Assembly (NCBI RefSeq): GCF_016899775.1
Contig: NZ_JACJJE010000034.1
Coordinates: 1-35,327, forward strand
Source of the DNA: Pseudoflavonifractor capillosus
GTDB taxonomy: Bacteria > Bacillota > Clostridia > Oscillospirales > Oscillospiraceae
Length of the DNA: 35,327 nucleotides
Direction: 5' to 3'
Position numbers and translations under genes: made by a program
Notes under the pieces: model-generated
What the model was told of the DNA's origin: nothing
What the model saw: only the letters and a program-made list of their open reading frames with translations
The model's database searches: none
Shown here: positions 24,891 through 33,342 of the stretch, in pieces
Layout of the letters: every line of letters begins with the position of its first letter
Position numbering within the stretch: position 1 is the first letter of the stretch

Positions 24891-25688
24891 ATGGAGACTG
24901 TCTGTACCTTTTCGATCACACCTCTGGACCGGGCCCTGCTCCCCCAGGTACAAACCCTGCTGGCCAAACGCGTAGAACTGGACTCCCGCCGCCGTCTGCC
25001 GAAACTCTGGGCCCTGACGGACCGTCTCAACCGTGCGGAGAGGGCTCCGCAAGCGGTCCAGGTCCGCCGCCGGCGCCGGAGGAGCATACTGGGAGTCCTG
25101 TGCTGGGCTCTGGGTCTGTTCCTTCTGCTGCCAGGCCTGATGGAACCCCACTCCCTCCTGGCTCCCCTGCTCACAGGGGCCGCCGCCTATGGCGCGGGCA
25201 TTGCGGCCCTGTGGCGGCACAGACGCACTCTGCTTGGTATCTTGAGTTTGCTCCAGGGCGCGTTGCTCACCTTCGCCGGGGCCAATAGTGAGACGTTAGG
25301 CCGCTTCCTGTTCCTGGGGATCTTCGGCCTAGTCCTCGGCCTGGCCGCCCTGATCTATCGTCCGCGGGAGGACCGCACCCCGTTCTATCCGGAAGCGGAC
25401 GCTCTCCTGAAACGGCAGGAGTCCCTCCAGTCTCCGGAGCACTGGCAGGTCTCCTTCACGCCCTCCAGCCTTCTGCTCCTGTCCACAGGCCCGGAGCAGG
25501 AGCCGGAGCGCCAGGAAATTCCCCTCTCCTCCCTCTCCTGGATTCTTGAGACTGCGGACCTGCTGGCCCCCATTTTTGAGAACTCCATTCTTCTGCTCCA
25601 GAAAAAGGACCTGCTGTCCGGGTCTCTGGAGGAGCTTCGCGCCCTGCTGACAGAGCGGTCGGTTTTCGTTCAGGCGGAGACAAACTGA
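24891..25688 (+). CDS. membrane protein, possibly YcxB-like
   Basis: 265 residues. An amphipathic, Arg-rich N-terminus (to about 75) is followed by about four helices in two pairs (78-125 and 130-165) and a soluble C-terminal part (about 180-265). The C-terminal part, with alternating hydrophobic strands, EIPLSSLSWILETADL and ILLLQKKDL, reminds me of the YcxB-like domain; this is weak. ATG 24891 with GGAGG is chosen over the in-frame ATG at 24837, which lies inside the promoter. Transcribed alone, divergent from the LtaS-like gene. Confidence 0.7.
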   Translation: METVCTFSITPLDRALLPQVQTLLAKRVELDSRRRLPKLWALTDRLNRAERAPQAVQVRRRRRRSILGVLCWALGLFLLLPGLMEPHSLLAPLLTGAAAYGAGIAALWRHRRTLLGILSLLQGALLTFAGANSETLGRFLFLGIFGLVLGLAALIYRPREDRTPFYPEADALLKRQESLQSPEHWQVSFTPSSLLLLSTGPEQEPERQEIPLSSLSWILETADLLAPIFENSILLLQKKDLLSGSLEELRALLTERSVFVQAETN

Positions 25689-25703
25689 ACTGGCACAAAC
25701 TTT

Positions 25704-25732
25704 CAGGCCGGAGGGAATTTCCCTCCGGCCTG
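25704..25732 (+). terminator. hairpin between convergent genes
   Basis: A perfect 13-bp stem CAGGCCGGAGGGA with a 3-base loop, followed by TTTCA. It separates the membrane protein gene from the convergent alr. Confidence 0.7.
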
Positions 25733-25739
25733 TTTCACG

Positions 25740-26858
25740 CTACTCCTCATACACCCGGGCCACCCGCCCGCTGAGGAGGGAGGTGAGACCGCACCCCTCG
25801 TCGTCCCCGATGAGGAGGGACACCTCCTGGGCGGAGAGAAAATTCCCCGCCCGGTCGTACCCGTACAGGGTCACCTCGTCGTCCACCCGGCAGTCCAGGC
25901 CGGTGACGTCCACAACGGTCTGGTCCATGCAGCAGGCCAGCATGGGGACCCGCCGCCCCCGGATGAGCACCGGGCCATTGGCCCCGACCAGCTCCGGGCT
26001 CAGGCCGTCCCCGTAGCCCACGGCGATGGTGGCCACCGTCCCGTCCCGCTCCATCCGGACGTGCCCCCCGTAGCCCAGGGCGTCCCCCGCCTTCAGCTCC
26101 CGCAGGTTGGTCACCCAGGTGCGCCAGGAGGCCACCTCCCCGATGGTCCCCAGGGGCTTTGTGGGGTGGTCCATGTACAGCCGCCGGCCGATGCGCACCC
26201 CGTCCAGCCGGTACTCGGGGAAATACTCGCTGGCGGCGCTGGCGGAGATATGCCGGAAGGGGATCTCCATCCCCCCCGCCTCCAGCTGTTCCACTCCGGA
26301 CAGGTAGGTCCTCATCTGCTCCCCGGTCCGCGCCCGGTCTCCCAGGTCGGCAAAGTGGCTGTATGCCCCGGTGACGGTCACCCAGGGGCGGGCGGCCCGC
26401 CACTCCTCCATCAGGGTGGAGAGCTCCGCCCCCGGCGTCAGCCCCACCCGGTGCAGGCCGGTCTCCACCTTCACCTGGACCTTCACCGGCCGGCCCAGAT
26501 TCTGTCCCAGCCGGGCCAGCTGGGGCAGCACCCCCAGCCGCCACACAGGCAGGGTCAGGTCCAGTTCGACCGCCGGGGCCAGCAGCCGCTCCGGCACGCC
26601 CCCCAGCACCAGGATGTCCTTCTCCACTCCCGCTTCCCGCAGGGCCGCCCCCTCGGACACCTGGGCCACCGCCAGGGTGTGAATCTCGTCAAAGGCGGCC
26701 AGCTCCCGGCCGATCCGTTCCAGCCCCAGGCCGTAGGCGTTGCCCTTGAGCACCGGAATCAGCTCTTTCCCCTCCAGCTCACCCAGCAGGGTCCGCACGT
26801 TCCGGCGCAGCTGTTCCAAATTGACATACAAAACTGAATTATGCAAAATTTTATTCAT
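25740..26858 (-). CDS. alr: alanine racemase
   Basis: 372 residues, normal length. It interconverts L- and D-alanine with pyridoxal phosphate for cell-wall synthesis. The PLP lysine is Lys38 in VLKGNAYGLG, where most Alr proteins have KADAYGHG, and the second catalytic base is Tyr263 in LGYGG. Other family features are HISASAAS and VAVGYGDGLS-like turns. The KGNAYG variant also occurs in VanT-type and other amino acid racemases, so broader specificity (serine or lysine) is possible. Start ATG 26858. The upstream spacer 26859-27048 has no clear promoter. Confidence 0.88.
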   Translation of the reverse strand: MNKILHNSVLYVNLEQLRRNVRTLLGELEGKELIPVLKGNAYGLGLERIGRELAAFDEIHTLAVAQVSEGAALREAGVEKDILVLGGVPERLLAPAVELDLTLPVWRLGVLPQLARLGQNLGRPVKVQVKVETGLHRVGLTPGAELSTLMEEWRAARPWVTVTGAYSHFADLGDRARTGEQMRTYLSGVEQLEAGGMEIPFRHISASAASEYFPEYRLDGVRIGRRLYMDHPTKPLGTIGEVASWRTWVTNLRELKAGDALGYGGHVRMERDGTVATIAVGYGDGLSPELVGANGPVLIRGRRVPMLACCMDQTVVDVTGLDCRVDDEVTLYGYDRAGNFLSAQEVSLLIGDDEGCGLTSLLSGRVARVYEE

Positions 26859-27048
26859 TTTGTTCCACTCTCATCCGGGGGCGGCCCGCCTGCTTCCCGC
26901 GTGACGCACCCCCGGTTTTTCTCCTTCAAAAAACCTTGCAGTGGGGATTATACCCCCTTTCTTTCCCACTTTCAACTGCAAATTCTCCCGCGCTGTCATT
27001 TACGCCAAAAAAAATTCCGCAAAACAGGAGAATTCGCATATTTATCTA

Positions 27049-27078
27049 TTGACGATGTATAAATTTTAGGAGTATACT
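27049..27078 (+). promoter_or_regulatory. promoter of the amino acid ABC operon
   Basis: TTGACG (27049-27054), an 18-base spacer, -10 TATACT (27073-27078). The leader holds a 7-bp hairpin with a GCAA tetraloop (27094-27111) just before the ribosome site AAGGAG. Confidence 0.7.
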
Positions 27079-27136
27079 CTTAACAACCTGTTTGGACCGG
27101 GCAACCGGTCCAGGCCTGTAAAGGAGATTGAAACGA

Positions 27137-28036
27137 ATGACGAAAAAACTTCTTGCGCTGGGCCTGACCCTGACCATGGCCCTGAGCCTGGCCGCCTGCG
27201 GCGGCAACAGCGGCTCCTCCGCTTCCGGCTCCAGCTCCAATACGGACGCCAGCACCTCTCAGGCGGACGCCTCCGGCAGCACCGGGGATTCCAGCACTGC
27301 CGCTGAGGTCACCACCGTAGAGCCCGGCAAGCTGATCCTGGGCACCTCCGCCGACTATCCCCCCTTCGAGTTCCACATCCTGGACGAGAACGGCGAGGAC
27401 CAGATTGTGGGTCTGGACGTGGCCCTGGGCCGCCAGATCGCCGAGGACCTGGGCCTGGAGTGTGAGGTCGTCCACATGGACTTCGATAACCTGTTCACCC
27501 TGATGAACAACGGCCAGTGCGACATGATCATCGCCGCCCTGGAGGACGACGGCGAGCGCAGCCAGAACGCCAACTGCTCTGACGGCTACTACTCCGACCT
27601 GCCCCCCAAGATCCTGGTGAAGGCGGGCAACGAGGGCAACTACTCCTCTCTGGAGGACTTTGACGGCATGGTGGTCGGCGCACAGATGGCCACCACCAAG
27701 GCGGACATCGTCACCAACGACATGCCCGGCGCCACCCCCAACTTCATGTCCTCCGTTATCGACCTGGTGAACGCCCTGGTGTATGATCAGGTGGATGCTC
27801 TGATCCTGGACGGCGCGGTTGCCGACCAGTACCTGGAATCCAACCCCGATCTGGCCGCTGTTGATATTGACCTGAGCGGCTATGTGGAGCCTTACCGCGT
27901 GTGGGTGCCCAAGGATGACCCGGGCAACCTGCTCCCCTCCATCAACGAGACCATCGCCCGCGTGCTGGAGGACGGCACCATGGACAGCTTCATCGCCGAG
28001 GCCAATGAACTCAGCGACCAGGCCCTGGAGGGCTGA
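27137..28036 (+). CDS. polar amino acid ABC transporter, substrate-binding lipoprotein
   Basis: 299 residues. Signal peptide with lipobox LAAC, a Ser/Gly/Thr-rich linker, then a family-3 solute-binding domain starting LILGTSADYPPFEF and containing IVGLDVALGRQIAEDLG and MNNGQCDMIIAAL. The usual T.ER....FS.PY segment is changed to DDGERSQNANCSDGYY. It captures a polar amino acid outside the membrane and hands it to the permease encoded next. ATG 27137 is ten bases after AAGGAG; the TTG at 27128 is less likely. First gene of a three-gene operon. Confidence 0.92.
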   Translation: MTKKLLALGLTLTMALSLAACGGNSGSSASGSSSNTDASTSQADASGSTGDSSTAAEVTTVEPGKLILGTSADYPPFEFHILDENGEDQIVGLDVALGRQIAEDLGLECEVVHMDFDNLFTLMNNGQCDMIIAALEDDGERSQNANCSDGYYSDLPPKILVKAGNEGNYSSLEDFDGMVVGAQMATTKADIVTNDMPGATPNFMSSVIDLVNALVYDQVDALILDGAVADQYLESNPDLAAVDIDLSGYVEPYRVWVPKDDPGNLLPSINETIARVLEDGTMDSFIAEANELSDQALEG

Positions 28037-28063
28037 TCTCCCCCATCTTTTTAAATGACGCGT

Positions 28064-28098
28064 ACCGTGGAAAGCTGGTCTAGCCGGCTTTCCACGGT
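28064..28098 (+). terminator. intra-operon hairpin between binding protein and permease
   Basis: A 12-bp stem ACCGTGGAAAGC paired with 28087-28098, in the 101-base gap. No T run follows immediately. Such hairpins often protect the binding-protein mRNA or attenuate downstream transcription. Confidence 0.5.
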
Positions 28099-28137
28099 CT
28101 CATCTTGTTTCCCTGACAGAAATAAAGGAGTGCCGCC

Positions 28138-28908
28138 ATGTTTGAGAATCTCGCTCAACAGATTGCCACCACGTTTGAACCCTTCATTCAGCTGTTTACC
28201 GATCCGGGCCCGGCCAGCTTTATCAACTTCCAATTTCTGCCCAAATATGCCCCCTATTTTGTCGATGGCGTTTTAAACACCTTGGCTCTGTCCGTTGCGG
28301 CGGTGCTTCTGGCCGTCATCCCCGCTCTGGTGCTGGCTTTGATGCGGCTGAGCAAAAACAAGCTGATTCATACCATCTCCGGGGCTTATATCGCGGTCTT
28401 TCGCTCCACCCCCCTGCTGGTTCAGCTGACCATCATCTACTTTGGCATTTTCTCTTCTATCATTCAGGTGCCCCGTATCACCGTAGGTTTTATCCGCCTG
28501 AATATGTTCATCCCTTTCGTGGTGGCTCTGGCTCTGAACAGTTCCGCCTATGTGGCCGAAATCTTCCGGGCCGGCATTCTGGCGGTGGACTCCGGCCAGA
28601 CCGAGGCCGCCCGCTCCCTGGGTCTGTCCCAGTGGCAGGCCATGAAGCTGGTGGTGCTGCCCCAGGCCATCAAGAATGTGCTCCCCGCTCTGGCCAACGA
28701 GGTGGTCACCATGGTGAAGGAGTCCTCCATCTGCTCCACCTACGGCATGATGGAGCTCACTTGGGCCGCCCGCAATGTGGCCGGAACCACCACCATCTCG
28801 GTGGGCCCCTTCGTCCTGGTAGCGGCCATCTATTTCTGCATCAACTTCCCCGCCAGCAAGGCAATTGAGGCAATCGAAAGGAGGATGCGCCGTGGCGACA
28901 AGCGGTAA
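28138..28908 (+). CDS. polar amino acid ABC transporter, permease
   Basis: 256 residues with about five helices, HisM/GlnP type. It has the [10 protein letters not shown] segment and the EAA loop ([20 protein letters not shown]) that docks the ATPase. Start ATG 28138 follows AAAGGAG. An N-terminal amphipathic extension of about 40 residues precedes the first helix. The stop codon overlaps the ATPase gene by 17 bases. Confidence 0.93.
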   Translation: MFENLAQQIATTFEPFIQLFTDPGPASFINFQFLPKYAPYFVDGVLNTLALSVAAVLLAVIPALVLALMRLSKNKLIHTISGAYIAVFRSTPLLVQLTIIYFGIFSSIIQVPRITVGFIRLNMFIPFVVALALNSSAYVAEIFRAGILAVDSGQTEAARSLGLSQWQAMKLVVLPQAIKNVLPALANEVVTMVKESSICSTYGMMELTWAARNVAGTTTISVGPFVLVAAIYFCINFPASKAIEAIERRMRRGDKR

Positions 28909-29638
28909 TCTGATCCGTGTGGAGCACGTGGTCAAGTCCTATAACCACGGGGCGGTCATGGCCCTGAACGACTGCTCCCTCACCATTCAAAAGGGCGAGG
29001 TGGTGGCCATCATCGGCCCCTCCGGCTCCGGCAAGTCCACCCTGCTCCGGTGCCTGAATCTGCTGGAGGTGCCCACCTCGGGACATATCTACTTCAACGA
29101 CGTGGATATCACCGACAAAAAGGTGGATATCAACCTGCACCGCCGGAAGATGGGCATGGTGTTCCAGCACTTCAACCTGTTCCCCCACATGACGGTGCTG
29201 AAAAATATCACCCTGGCCCCGGTCCAGCTGAAGCTGAAGACCCAGGCCGAGGCGGAGGCACAGGCTAAGAAGCTTCTGGAGCGCATCGGTCTGGCGGATA
29301 AGGCGGACGAGTACCCCAATATGCTCTCCGGCGGCCAGAAGCAGCGCATCGCCATCGTCCGGGCCCTGGCCATGGAGCCCGACGTGATGCTCTTTGACGA
29401 GCCCACCTCCGCCCTGGACCCTGAGATGGTGGGCGAGGTGCTGGATCTGATGCGGGACCTGGCCCACGAGGGCATGACCATGGCGGTGGTCACCCACGAG
29501 ATGGGCTTCGCCCGCGAGGTGGCCAGCCGGGTCATCTTCATGGACAGCGGCAAGATCCTGGAGGAAAACTCCCCCAGCGAGCTGTTCGACCACCCCCAGA
29601 ACCCCCGGACCCAGCTGTTCCTCAGCAAGGTCCTGTAA
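28892..29638 (+). CDS. polar amino acid ABC transporter, ATPase (GlnQ-like)
   Basis: 248 residues. Walker [11 protein letters not shown] loop FQHFNLF, signature LSGGQKQR, Walker [13 protein letters not shown], and switch His in VVTHEMGFA: a complete ABC ATPase of the GlnQ/HisP class. Start GTG 28892 with AAAGGAGG. Third gene of the amino acid uptake operon, overlapping the permease gene. Confidence 0.94.
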   Translation: MATSGNLIRVEHVVKSYNHGAVMALNDCSLTIQKGEVVAIIGPSGSGKSTLLRCLNLLEVPTSGHIYFNDVDITDKKVDINLHRRKMGMVFQHFNLFPHMTVLKNITLAPVQLKLKTQAEAEAQAKKLLERIGLADKADEYPNMLSGGQKQRIAIVRALAMEPDVMLFDEPTSALDPEMVGEVLDLMRDLAHEGMTMAVVTHEMGFAREVASRVIFMDSGKILEENSPSELFDHPQNPRTQLFLSKVL

Positions 29639-29650
29639 TAGGCAGTTCCT

Positions 29651-29687
29651 GCCCCAGCGCATTTTATCGATGCGCTGGGGCATTTTT
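29651..29687 (+). terminator. terminator of the amino acid ABC operon
   Basis: A 12-bp stem GCCCCAGCGCAT paired with 29670-29681, then ATTTTT. Confidence 0.92.
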
Positions 29688-29748
29688 CGTATAGGACAGC
29701 TCCTCCCCCGCATATCCATAAAACAGCCACAGAAAGGGGGCATGCTCC

Positions 29749-30015
29749 ATGGAGACGCGGATCGCGGAGCTGCGCTGGAAAGAGGTAATCGGCCTGCGGG
29801 ACGGAAGCCGGTTCGGATATGTGGAGGACATGGAGGTGGACCTGGAGAGCGGCCAGGTGCGCTCACTGGTGGTCCCCGGCCGGCGGAGGCTGTTCGGCCT
29901 GTTGGGCCGAGAGGAGGACCGCTACATCCCCTGGAGTTCGGTGCGCCGCTTTGGGGAGGACATCATCCTGGTAGAACAGGAGCCCCAGTCCCGGCCGCCC
30001 CGGCGAAGGCGGTGA
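29749..30015 (+). CDS. YlmC/YmxH-family PRC-barrel sporulation protein
   Basis: 88 residues, a single PRC-barrel-like domain: LRWKEVIGLRDGSRFGYVEDMEVDL pattern, then VVPGRRRLFGLLGREEDRYIPW and GEDIILV, the hallmark of YlmC/YmxH proteins. They are widespread in spore formers and linked to sporulation; the molecular role is unclear. The basic tail RPPRRRR is extra. Start ATG 29749 follows AAAGGGGG. Confidence 0.88.
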   Translation: METRIAELRWKEVIGLRDGSRFGYVEDMEVDLESGQVRSLVVPGRRRLFGLLGREEDRYIPWSSVRRFGEDIILVEQEPQSRPPRRRR

Positions 30016-30076
30016 GCATCTGCGCCCTCTCCCCTCTTCTTCCGGAAGCGCCATAAAAAACCGCATGTCACGGAAC

Positions 30077-30114
30077 AAAGCCGAAGGCCTTGAAATCCAA
30101 GGCTTTCGGCTTTC
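30077..30114 (+). terminator. terminator downstream of the YlmC-like gene
   Basis: A near-perfect 16-bp stem (AAAGCCGAAGGCCTTG with 30098-30113) followed by TTC. The rest of 30016-30202 shows nothing further. Confidence 0.7.
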
Positions 30115-30202
30115 TTCACGCTCAAGGGGCCCAGACGGTCCCCCCTCCCACCGCACTTCCCCGGAGGCATGTCCATACTTCCGCCGGTAGAAATGCTGTA
30201 CA

Positions 30203-30574
30203 TCATTCGTGGATGCCCTTGGTCAGCGGAATCAGCATCAGCAGGACCACAATCCCCACCAGGCCGATCCCAATGCCCAGAACCATCTTTCCAAACACCA
30301 TGGACAGGCACATGCCCACCCCAAAAAGCAGCGCGCCCAGCACGCCGACCAGGATGGAACCCACCGTCTTGGCATTGATCTGGATGGGGTCCTTGCCCTC
30401 CATCTTCCGCCAGACGACCACCGTGGCCAGCAGGATGACCAGACCAACCACCCCGCACACAACCCCCTGGCGGAACATGCCCCACTGGGGCAGCATCCCC
30501 ATGCACATTCCCAGCGCAAAGAACACCACGCCGACCGTTCCCAGCACCAGGGCTGTGAAATTACTTTTTTTCAT
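30203..30574 (-). CDS. four-helix membrane protein with internal duplication
   Basis: 123 residues. Two similar hairpins of helices: GVVFFALGMCMGM (15-27) with VVGLVILLATVVVW (42-55), then GALLFGVGMCLSM (80-92) with GIGLVGIVVLLMLI (102-115). I recognise no named family. Start ATG 30574 follows GGGAGG. Its promoter carries three CAAAC-class repeats like those before the 31.4 kb paralog, so it belongs to the proposed TCS-C regulon. Confidence 0.78.
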   Translation of the reverse strand: MKKSNFTALVLGTVGVVFFALGMCMGMLPQWGMFRQGVVCGVVGLVILLATVVVWRKMEGKDPIQINAKTVGSILVGVLGALLFGVGMCLSMVFGKMVLGIGIGLVGIVVLLMLIPLTKGIHE

Positions 30575-30634
30575 GTTGATTTCCTCCCTATTTCTGTCAT
30601 TGATTCTTTCGGCATCCGCCTGACACCAGGGCAC

Positions 30635-30677
30635 ATCGTACCGCCCCTTTGTTTGTCCTGTATTTGAGTTTTGTTTG
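30635..30677 (-). promoter_or_regulatory. triple CAAAC operator and promoter of the four-helix protein gene
   Basis: On the minus strand CAAAC (30677-30673), CAAAT (30666-30662) and CAAAC (30655-30651) at exact 11-base spacing, then TACGAT (30640-30635) as -10, 15 bases from the start of the third repeat. Confidence 0.65.
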
Positions 30678-30852
30678 CAAAATATGAAACGCCGCCCTCA
30701 AATCACCTGGCACAGCACCTCCCGGCAGACCGCGCGGCGCGGGCCTGCCCTATTTGCAGCTTCCAGAAACCGCGCCCGCACGGATTTCCGCCGACGCGGG
30801 ACCGGACCAGAGACGCGGTTCACGCGGTACGCCTGCGGCCCACCTTCTCCCA

Positions 30853-31380
30853 TCAGGCGGTCAGAAGACGGCACCCCTGCTCGCAGACCGAGTAGATCTC
30901 GTCGTTTTTCTGCTCGATGATGGGCGCGGTCTGCTCCGCCCTGCGCCGCTGAATCTTCTGATAGCAGAAGTAGGGGGCGATCCAGCCCAGAAAGCCCGGC
31001 ACCGCAAGAACCACCATCAGGGGCAGCAGGCCGTTCAAGTAGGCAAACACCGCCCCACCTAAAAAGGCGCTGCCCGCCAGGCCGATAGTAAACGCCGCGA
31101 TGGCGGCGGCAGTCGTTTTGGAGCGCTCCAGCGCCTCGATCTCCAGGGCGCAGGCCTCAAACTGCCGCTGGAGGCGGGTCAGCTCCGCCTTGCTTGGGAT
31201 TCTGCGGTCGCGCTTGAACTTGAGCCGCACGGCGCCGCTGCCCGCCTCCTGCGCCGAGGCGCCCTCAAACTTCCAGCCGAAATTGCGATAACCGTCCACA
31301 TACATGGACTCCATGCTGCGCTTTGCGGAGACCTCCAAATATTCAAAACCCACAAAGCCATGTTCCGGATTTGCCATCAT
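30853..31380 (-). CDS. two-helix membrane protein, paralog of the gene at 31673-32248
   Basis: 175 residues. A soluble N-terminus with ESMYVDGYRNFGW, then KAELTRLQRQFEACALEIEA (helical), two transmembrane helices (about 91-114 and 118-140) containing AVPGFLGWI, and a tail with IIEQKNDEIYSVC. All these parts align with the neighbouring paralog. I recognise it only as a type of uncharacterised clostridial protein. Start ATG 31380 follows AAAGGAG. It has its own promoter with CAAAC-class repeats. Confidence 0.8.
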   Translation of the reverse strand: MMANPEHGFVGFEYLEVSAKRSMESMYVDGYRNFGWKFEGASAQEAGSGAVRLKFKRDRRIPSKAELTRLQRQFEACALEIEALERSKTTAAAIAAFTIGLAGSAFLGGAVFAYLNGLLPLMVVLAVPGFLGWIAPYFCYQKIQRRRAEQTAPIIEQKNDEIYSVCEQGCRLLTA

Positions 31381-31406
31381 GAACACTCCTTTCGCTTGAT
31401 GAGTGC

Positions 31407-31449
31407 AGTTTACAGGGTCTATGTTTCCCGTTTGCTTGAATTTTGTTTG
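31407..31449 (-). promoter_or_regulatory. triple CAAAC operator and promoter of the 30.9 kb paralog
   Basis: On the minus strand CAAAC (31449-31445), CAAGC (31438-31434) and GAAAC (31427-31423) at 11-base spacing, then TAAACT (31412-31407) as -10, 15 bases from the start of the third. The surrounding bases (CAAACAAAA and TCAA) match the 30.6 kb operator. Confidence 0.65.
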
Positions 31450-31547
31450 AGAAATGTGAAAAATGCGGACGCCGGAGGCAGACAGAAGCGGAATCGGACC
31501 GCGGGGAGTTTTTCTGCCCCCGCTTGGGTTTCTTCAAAAAATCAAAC

Positions 31548-31579
31548 GGGCGGGACGCTGTACACACAGCGTCCCGCCC
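31548..31579 (-). terminator. second of two tandem hairpins after the 31.7 kb paralog
   Basis: A perfect 14-bp stem GGGCGGGACGCTGT with loop ACAC; on the minus strand TTTGATTTTTT follows. Its inner nine base pairs (GGACGCTGT) are identical to those of the hairpin at 31623. Confidence 0.8.
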
Positions 31580-31622
31580 CAACTTGAGCGGATTCATCTC
31601 TACACAGGTTTTTCGACAAAAT

Positions 31623-31656
31623 GGTGCTGGACGCTGTGTGCACAGCGTCCAGCACC
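31623..31656 (-). terminator. first of two tandem hairpins after the 31.7 kb paralog
   Basis: A perfect 15-bp stem GGTGCTGGACGCTGT with loop GTGC, beginning 17 bases past the stop; ATTTTGTCG follows on the minus strand. It ends the four-gene TCS-C operon. Confidence 0.85.
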
Positions 31657-31672
31657 TCTGTTCCCGCCAAAG

Positions 31673-32248
31673 TCAAGGCAGCAGTCGGCTGCCTTTCTGG
31701 CAGATATCGTTGATCTCATCATATGTCTGCTCGATCAGCGGCTCTATCTGAACCGTTTTTCTCCGCACCACGGCCCGGTACAGAAAGTACGGGAGAATCC
31801 ACCCCAGAAATCCGGGGACCGCCAGGAGGATCATCAGCCATAGGTTGGGCGGCGTGGACACCGCCGCAAAGGTGGAGCCGGCAATCAAGGCGGTGCCGAG
31901 AATGCCCACAGTCAGCGCCGCAATCATCCCCTGTGTCCGTTTGGCCCGCTCCAGCGCCTTCAGTTCGGCGACACAGCTGTCAAAATTGCGCTGGAGCCGG
32001 GTCAGCTCCGCCTTGCTGCGGATGCTCCTGACGCGGCGGAAGTACAGCGTGACGGCATCTTTTTCACCGGCTCCCCCGGAACGGACGTGGGCTCCCCTGC
32101 GTCCGGGCTGCTCATAGTTGGGGTCCTCCTCCCAGCCGAAGCACGGATAGCTGTCCAGACAGAGGGAGACGTACTCCCTGGGCACTGAGATCTCACGGTA
32201 TTCATAGCCGGTGTAGCCGGCCCCTGCCTGTCTGCGTTCCTCTGTCAT
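31673..32248 (-). CDS. two-helix membrane protein coupled to TCS-C
   Basis: 191 residues: soluble N-terminus with SLCLDSYPCFGWEED, a basic SKAELTRLQRNFDSCVAEL helix, two transmembrane helices (about 107-129 and 136-157, the second containing AVPGFLGWILPYF), and a tail with LIEQTYDEINDICQKG. Its ATG overlaps the kinase stop codon (ATGA), which makes it the fourth gene of the TCS-C operon. I know of no function. Coupling to an intramembrane-sensing kinase suggests a sensor partner or a target protein; this is inference. Confidence 0.82.
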   Translation of the reverse strand: MTEERRQAGAGYTGYEYREISVPREYVSLCLDSYPCFGWEEDPNYEQPGRRGAHVRSGGAGEKDAVTLYFRRVRSIRSKAELTRLQRNFDSCVAELKALERAKRTQGMIAALTVGILGTALIAGSTFAAVSTPPNLWLMILLAVPGFLGWILPYFLYRAVVRRKTVQIEPLIEQTYDEINDICQKGSRLLP

Positions 32249-33342
32249 TGCGCACCATGTCCTTCACTCTGTTTTTCCCGATCCATCAGGATGGGGAGAC
32301 GCACTGTGAATGTCGTTCCCCTCCCCTCCTCGCTGTCCACGGAGATCTCGCCGTCCATCATCTGCAGAACGCGCAGAGCCAGGGACAGCCCCAGGCCGTT
32401 CCCCTCCGCGGCGTGAGAGGTATCCCCCTGATAAAACTTGTCAAAAATATGTCTCTGTGCCCCTTCCGATATCCCGCATCCGGTGTCGGATACCGCCACA
32501 AAAACGGCGTGCCCGTCCGAGGTCTGGCGCAGCGTAACCGCCCCGCCCGGCTCGGTAAATTTGAAGGCGTTGGACAGCAGGTTGTTCCAGACCAGCTCCA
32601 TGAGGCTGGCGTCCGCCTGAATGACGGCCCGGTCCTCCAGCTCGGCGTCAAATTCGATCCCCTTCTCCTCCCAGACCGGTTCAAAGGCCAGCGCGCACTC
32701 GCTCAGCTGGCGGCACAGGTCGTAGGTCTCCCGTCGGGGCGTGATCTGCTGGCTCTCCAGCTTGTTGAGCTTCAGAATGTTGGTGATCAGCTCCGAGAGC
32801 CGGCGGGTGCTGTCCTGGATGGCAGCCAGATAGGCGTCCCGCTCCGATTGGGACAGGCCGGGCCGCTGGAGCAGCTGGGTATAGTTCTGGATGGCCGCCA
32901 GGGGCGTCTTGATCTCATGGGACACGTTGGCAATAAAATCTGTGCGCATGGTCTCAATGCTGCCCAGCTCCGCCACCATTTTATTAAAATCCAGAAACAT
33001 GAGGTCCAGATAGTCGTGGCGGTTGGAGGTGTGGAGGGGCGGGATATAGACGGAAAAATCCCCATGGGCCACCTTGTCCGCCGCCTTGGCCAGCTCCTTC
33101 ATGGGCTTGTCATAGGTCTTTGCGATCTGGTACCGGGTAAACAGCGTCAGCCCTACCGCCACCAGCGTCCAGTAGGCGGTGGGGATCAGGATCTGCACGG
33201 CGGTGTGCCAGTGGGGATTTTCATTGATCAGGGTGACAAGCCCGATGTGGATGCCGGACATCAGAAGCAGCGTCACCAAGTAAAGTCCAAACAGGGAAGG
33301 CGGAAACCGGGACTCCAGCCTTCTTCGCGCCCGCGTCTTCAT
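32245..33342 (-). CDS. intramembrane-type sensor histidine kinase of TCS-C
   Basis: 365 residues. Two helices (about 17-39 and 50-70) are joined by only about ten residues, so there is no extracellular sensor domain. HAMP-like region (70-128), HisKA with His142 in NVSHEIKTPLAAIQNY, HATPase with LVWNNLLSNAFKF, VSDTGCGIS and GNGLGLSLA. Such short-loop kinases usually read signals through a membrane partner. It overlaps the regulator gene upstream and the two-helix protein gene downstream by ATGA, so three proteins are translationally coupled. Confidence 0.93.
   Translation of the reverse strand: MKTRARRRLESRFPPSLFGLYLVTLLLMSGIHIGLVTLINENPHWHTAVQILIPTAYWTLVAVGLTLFTRYQIAKTYDKPMKELAKAADKVAHGDFSVYIPPLHTSNRHDYLDLMFLDFNKMVAELGSIETMRTDFIANVSHEIKTPLAAIQNYTQLLQRPGLSQSERDAYLAAIQDSTRRLSELITNILKLNKLESQQITPRRETYDLCRQLSECALAFEPVWEEKGIEFDAELEDRAVIQADASLMELVWNNLLSNAFKFTEPGGAVTLRQTSDGHAVFVAVSDTGCGISEGAQRHIFDKFYQGDTSHAAEGNGLGLSLALRVLQMMDGEISVDSEEGRGTTFTVRLPILMDREKQSEGHGAQ

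Noticed and set aside
31463-31843. 126-codon plus-strand frame crossing both tandem hairpins
   Set aside because: It runs through two terminators and antisense to the two-helix gene; no ribosome site.
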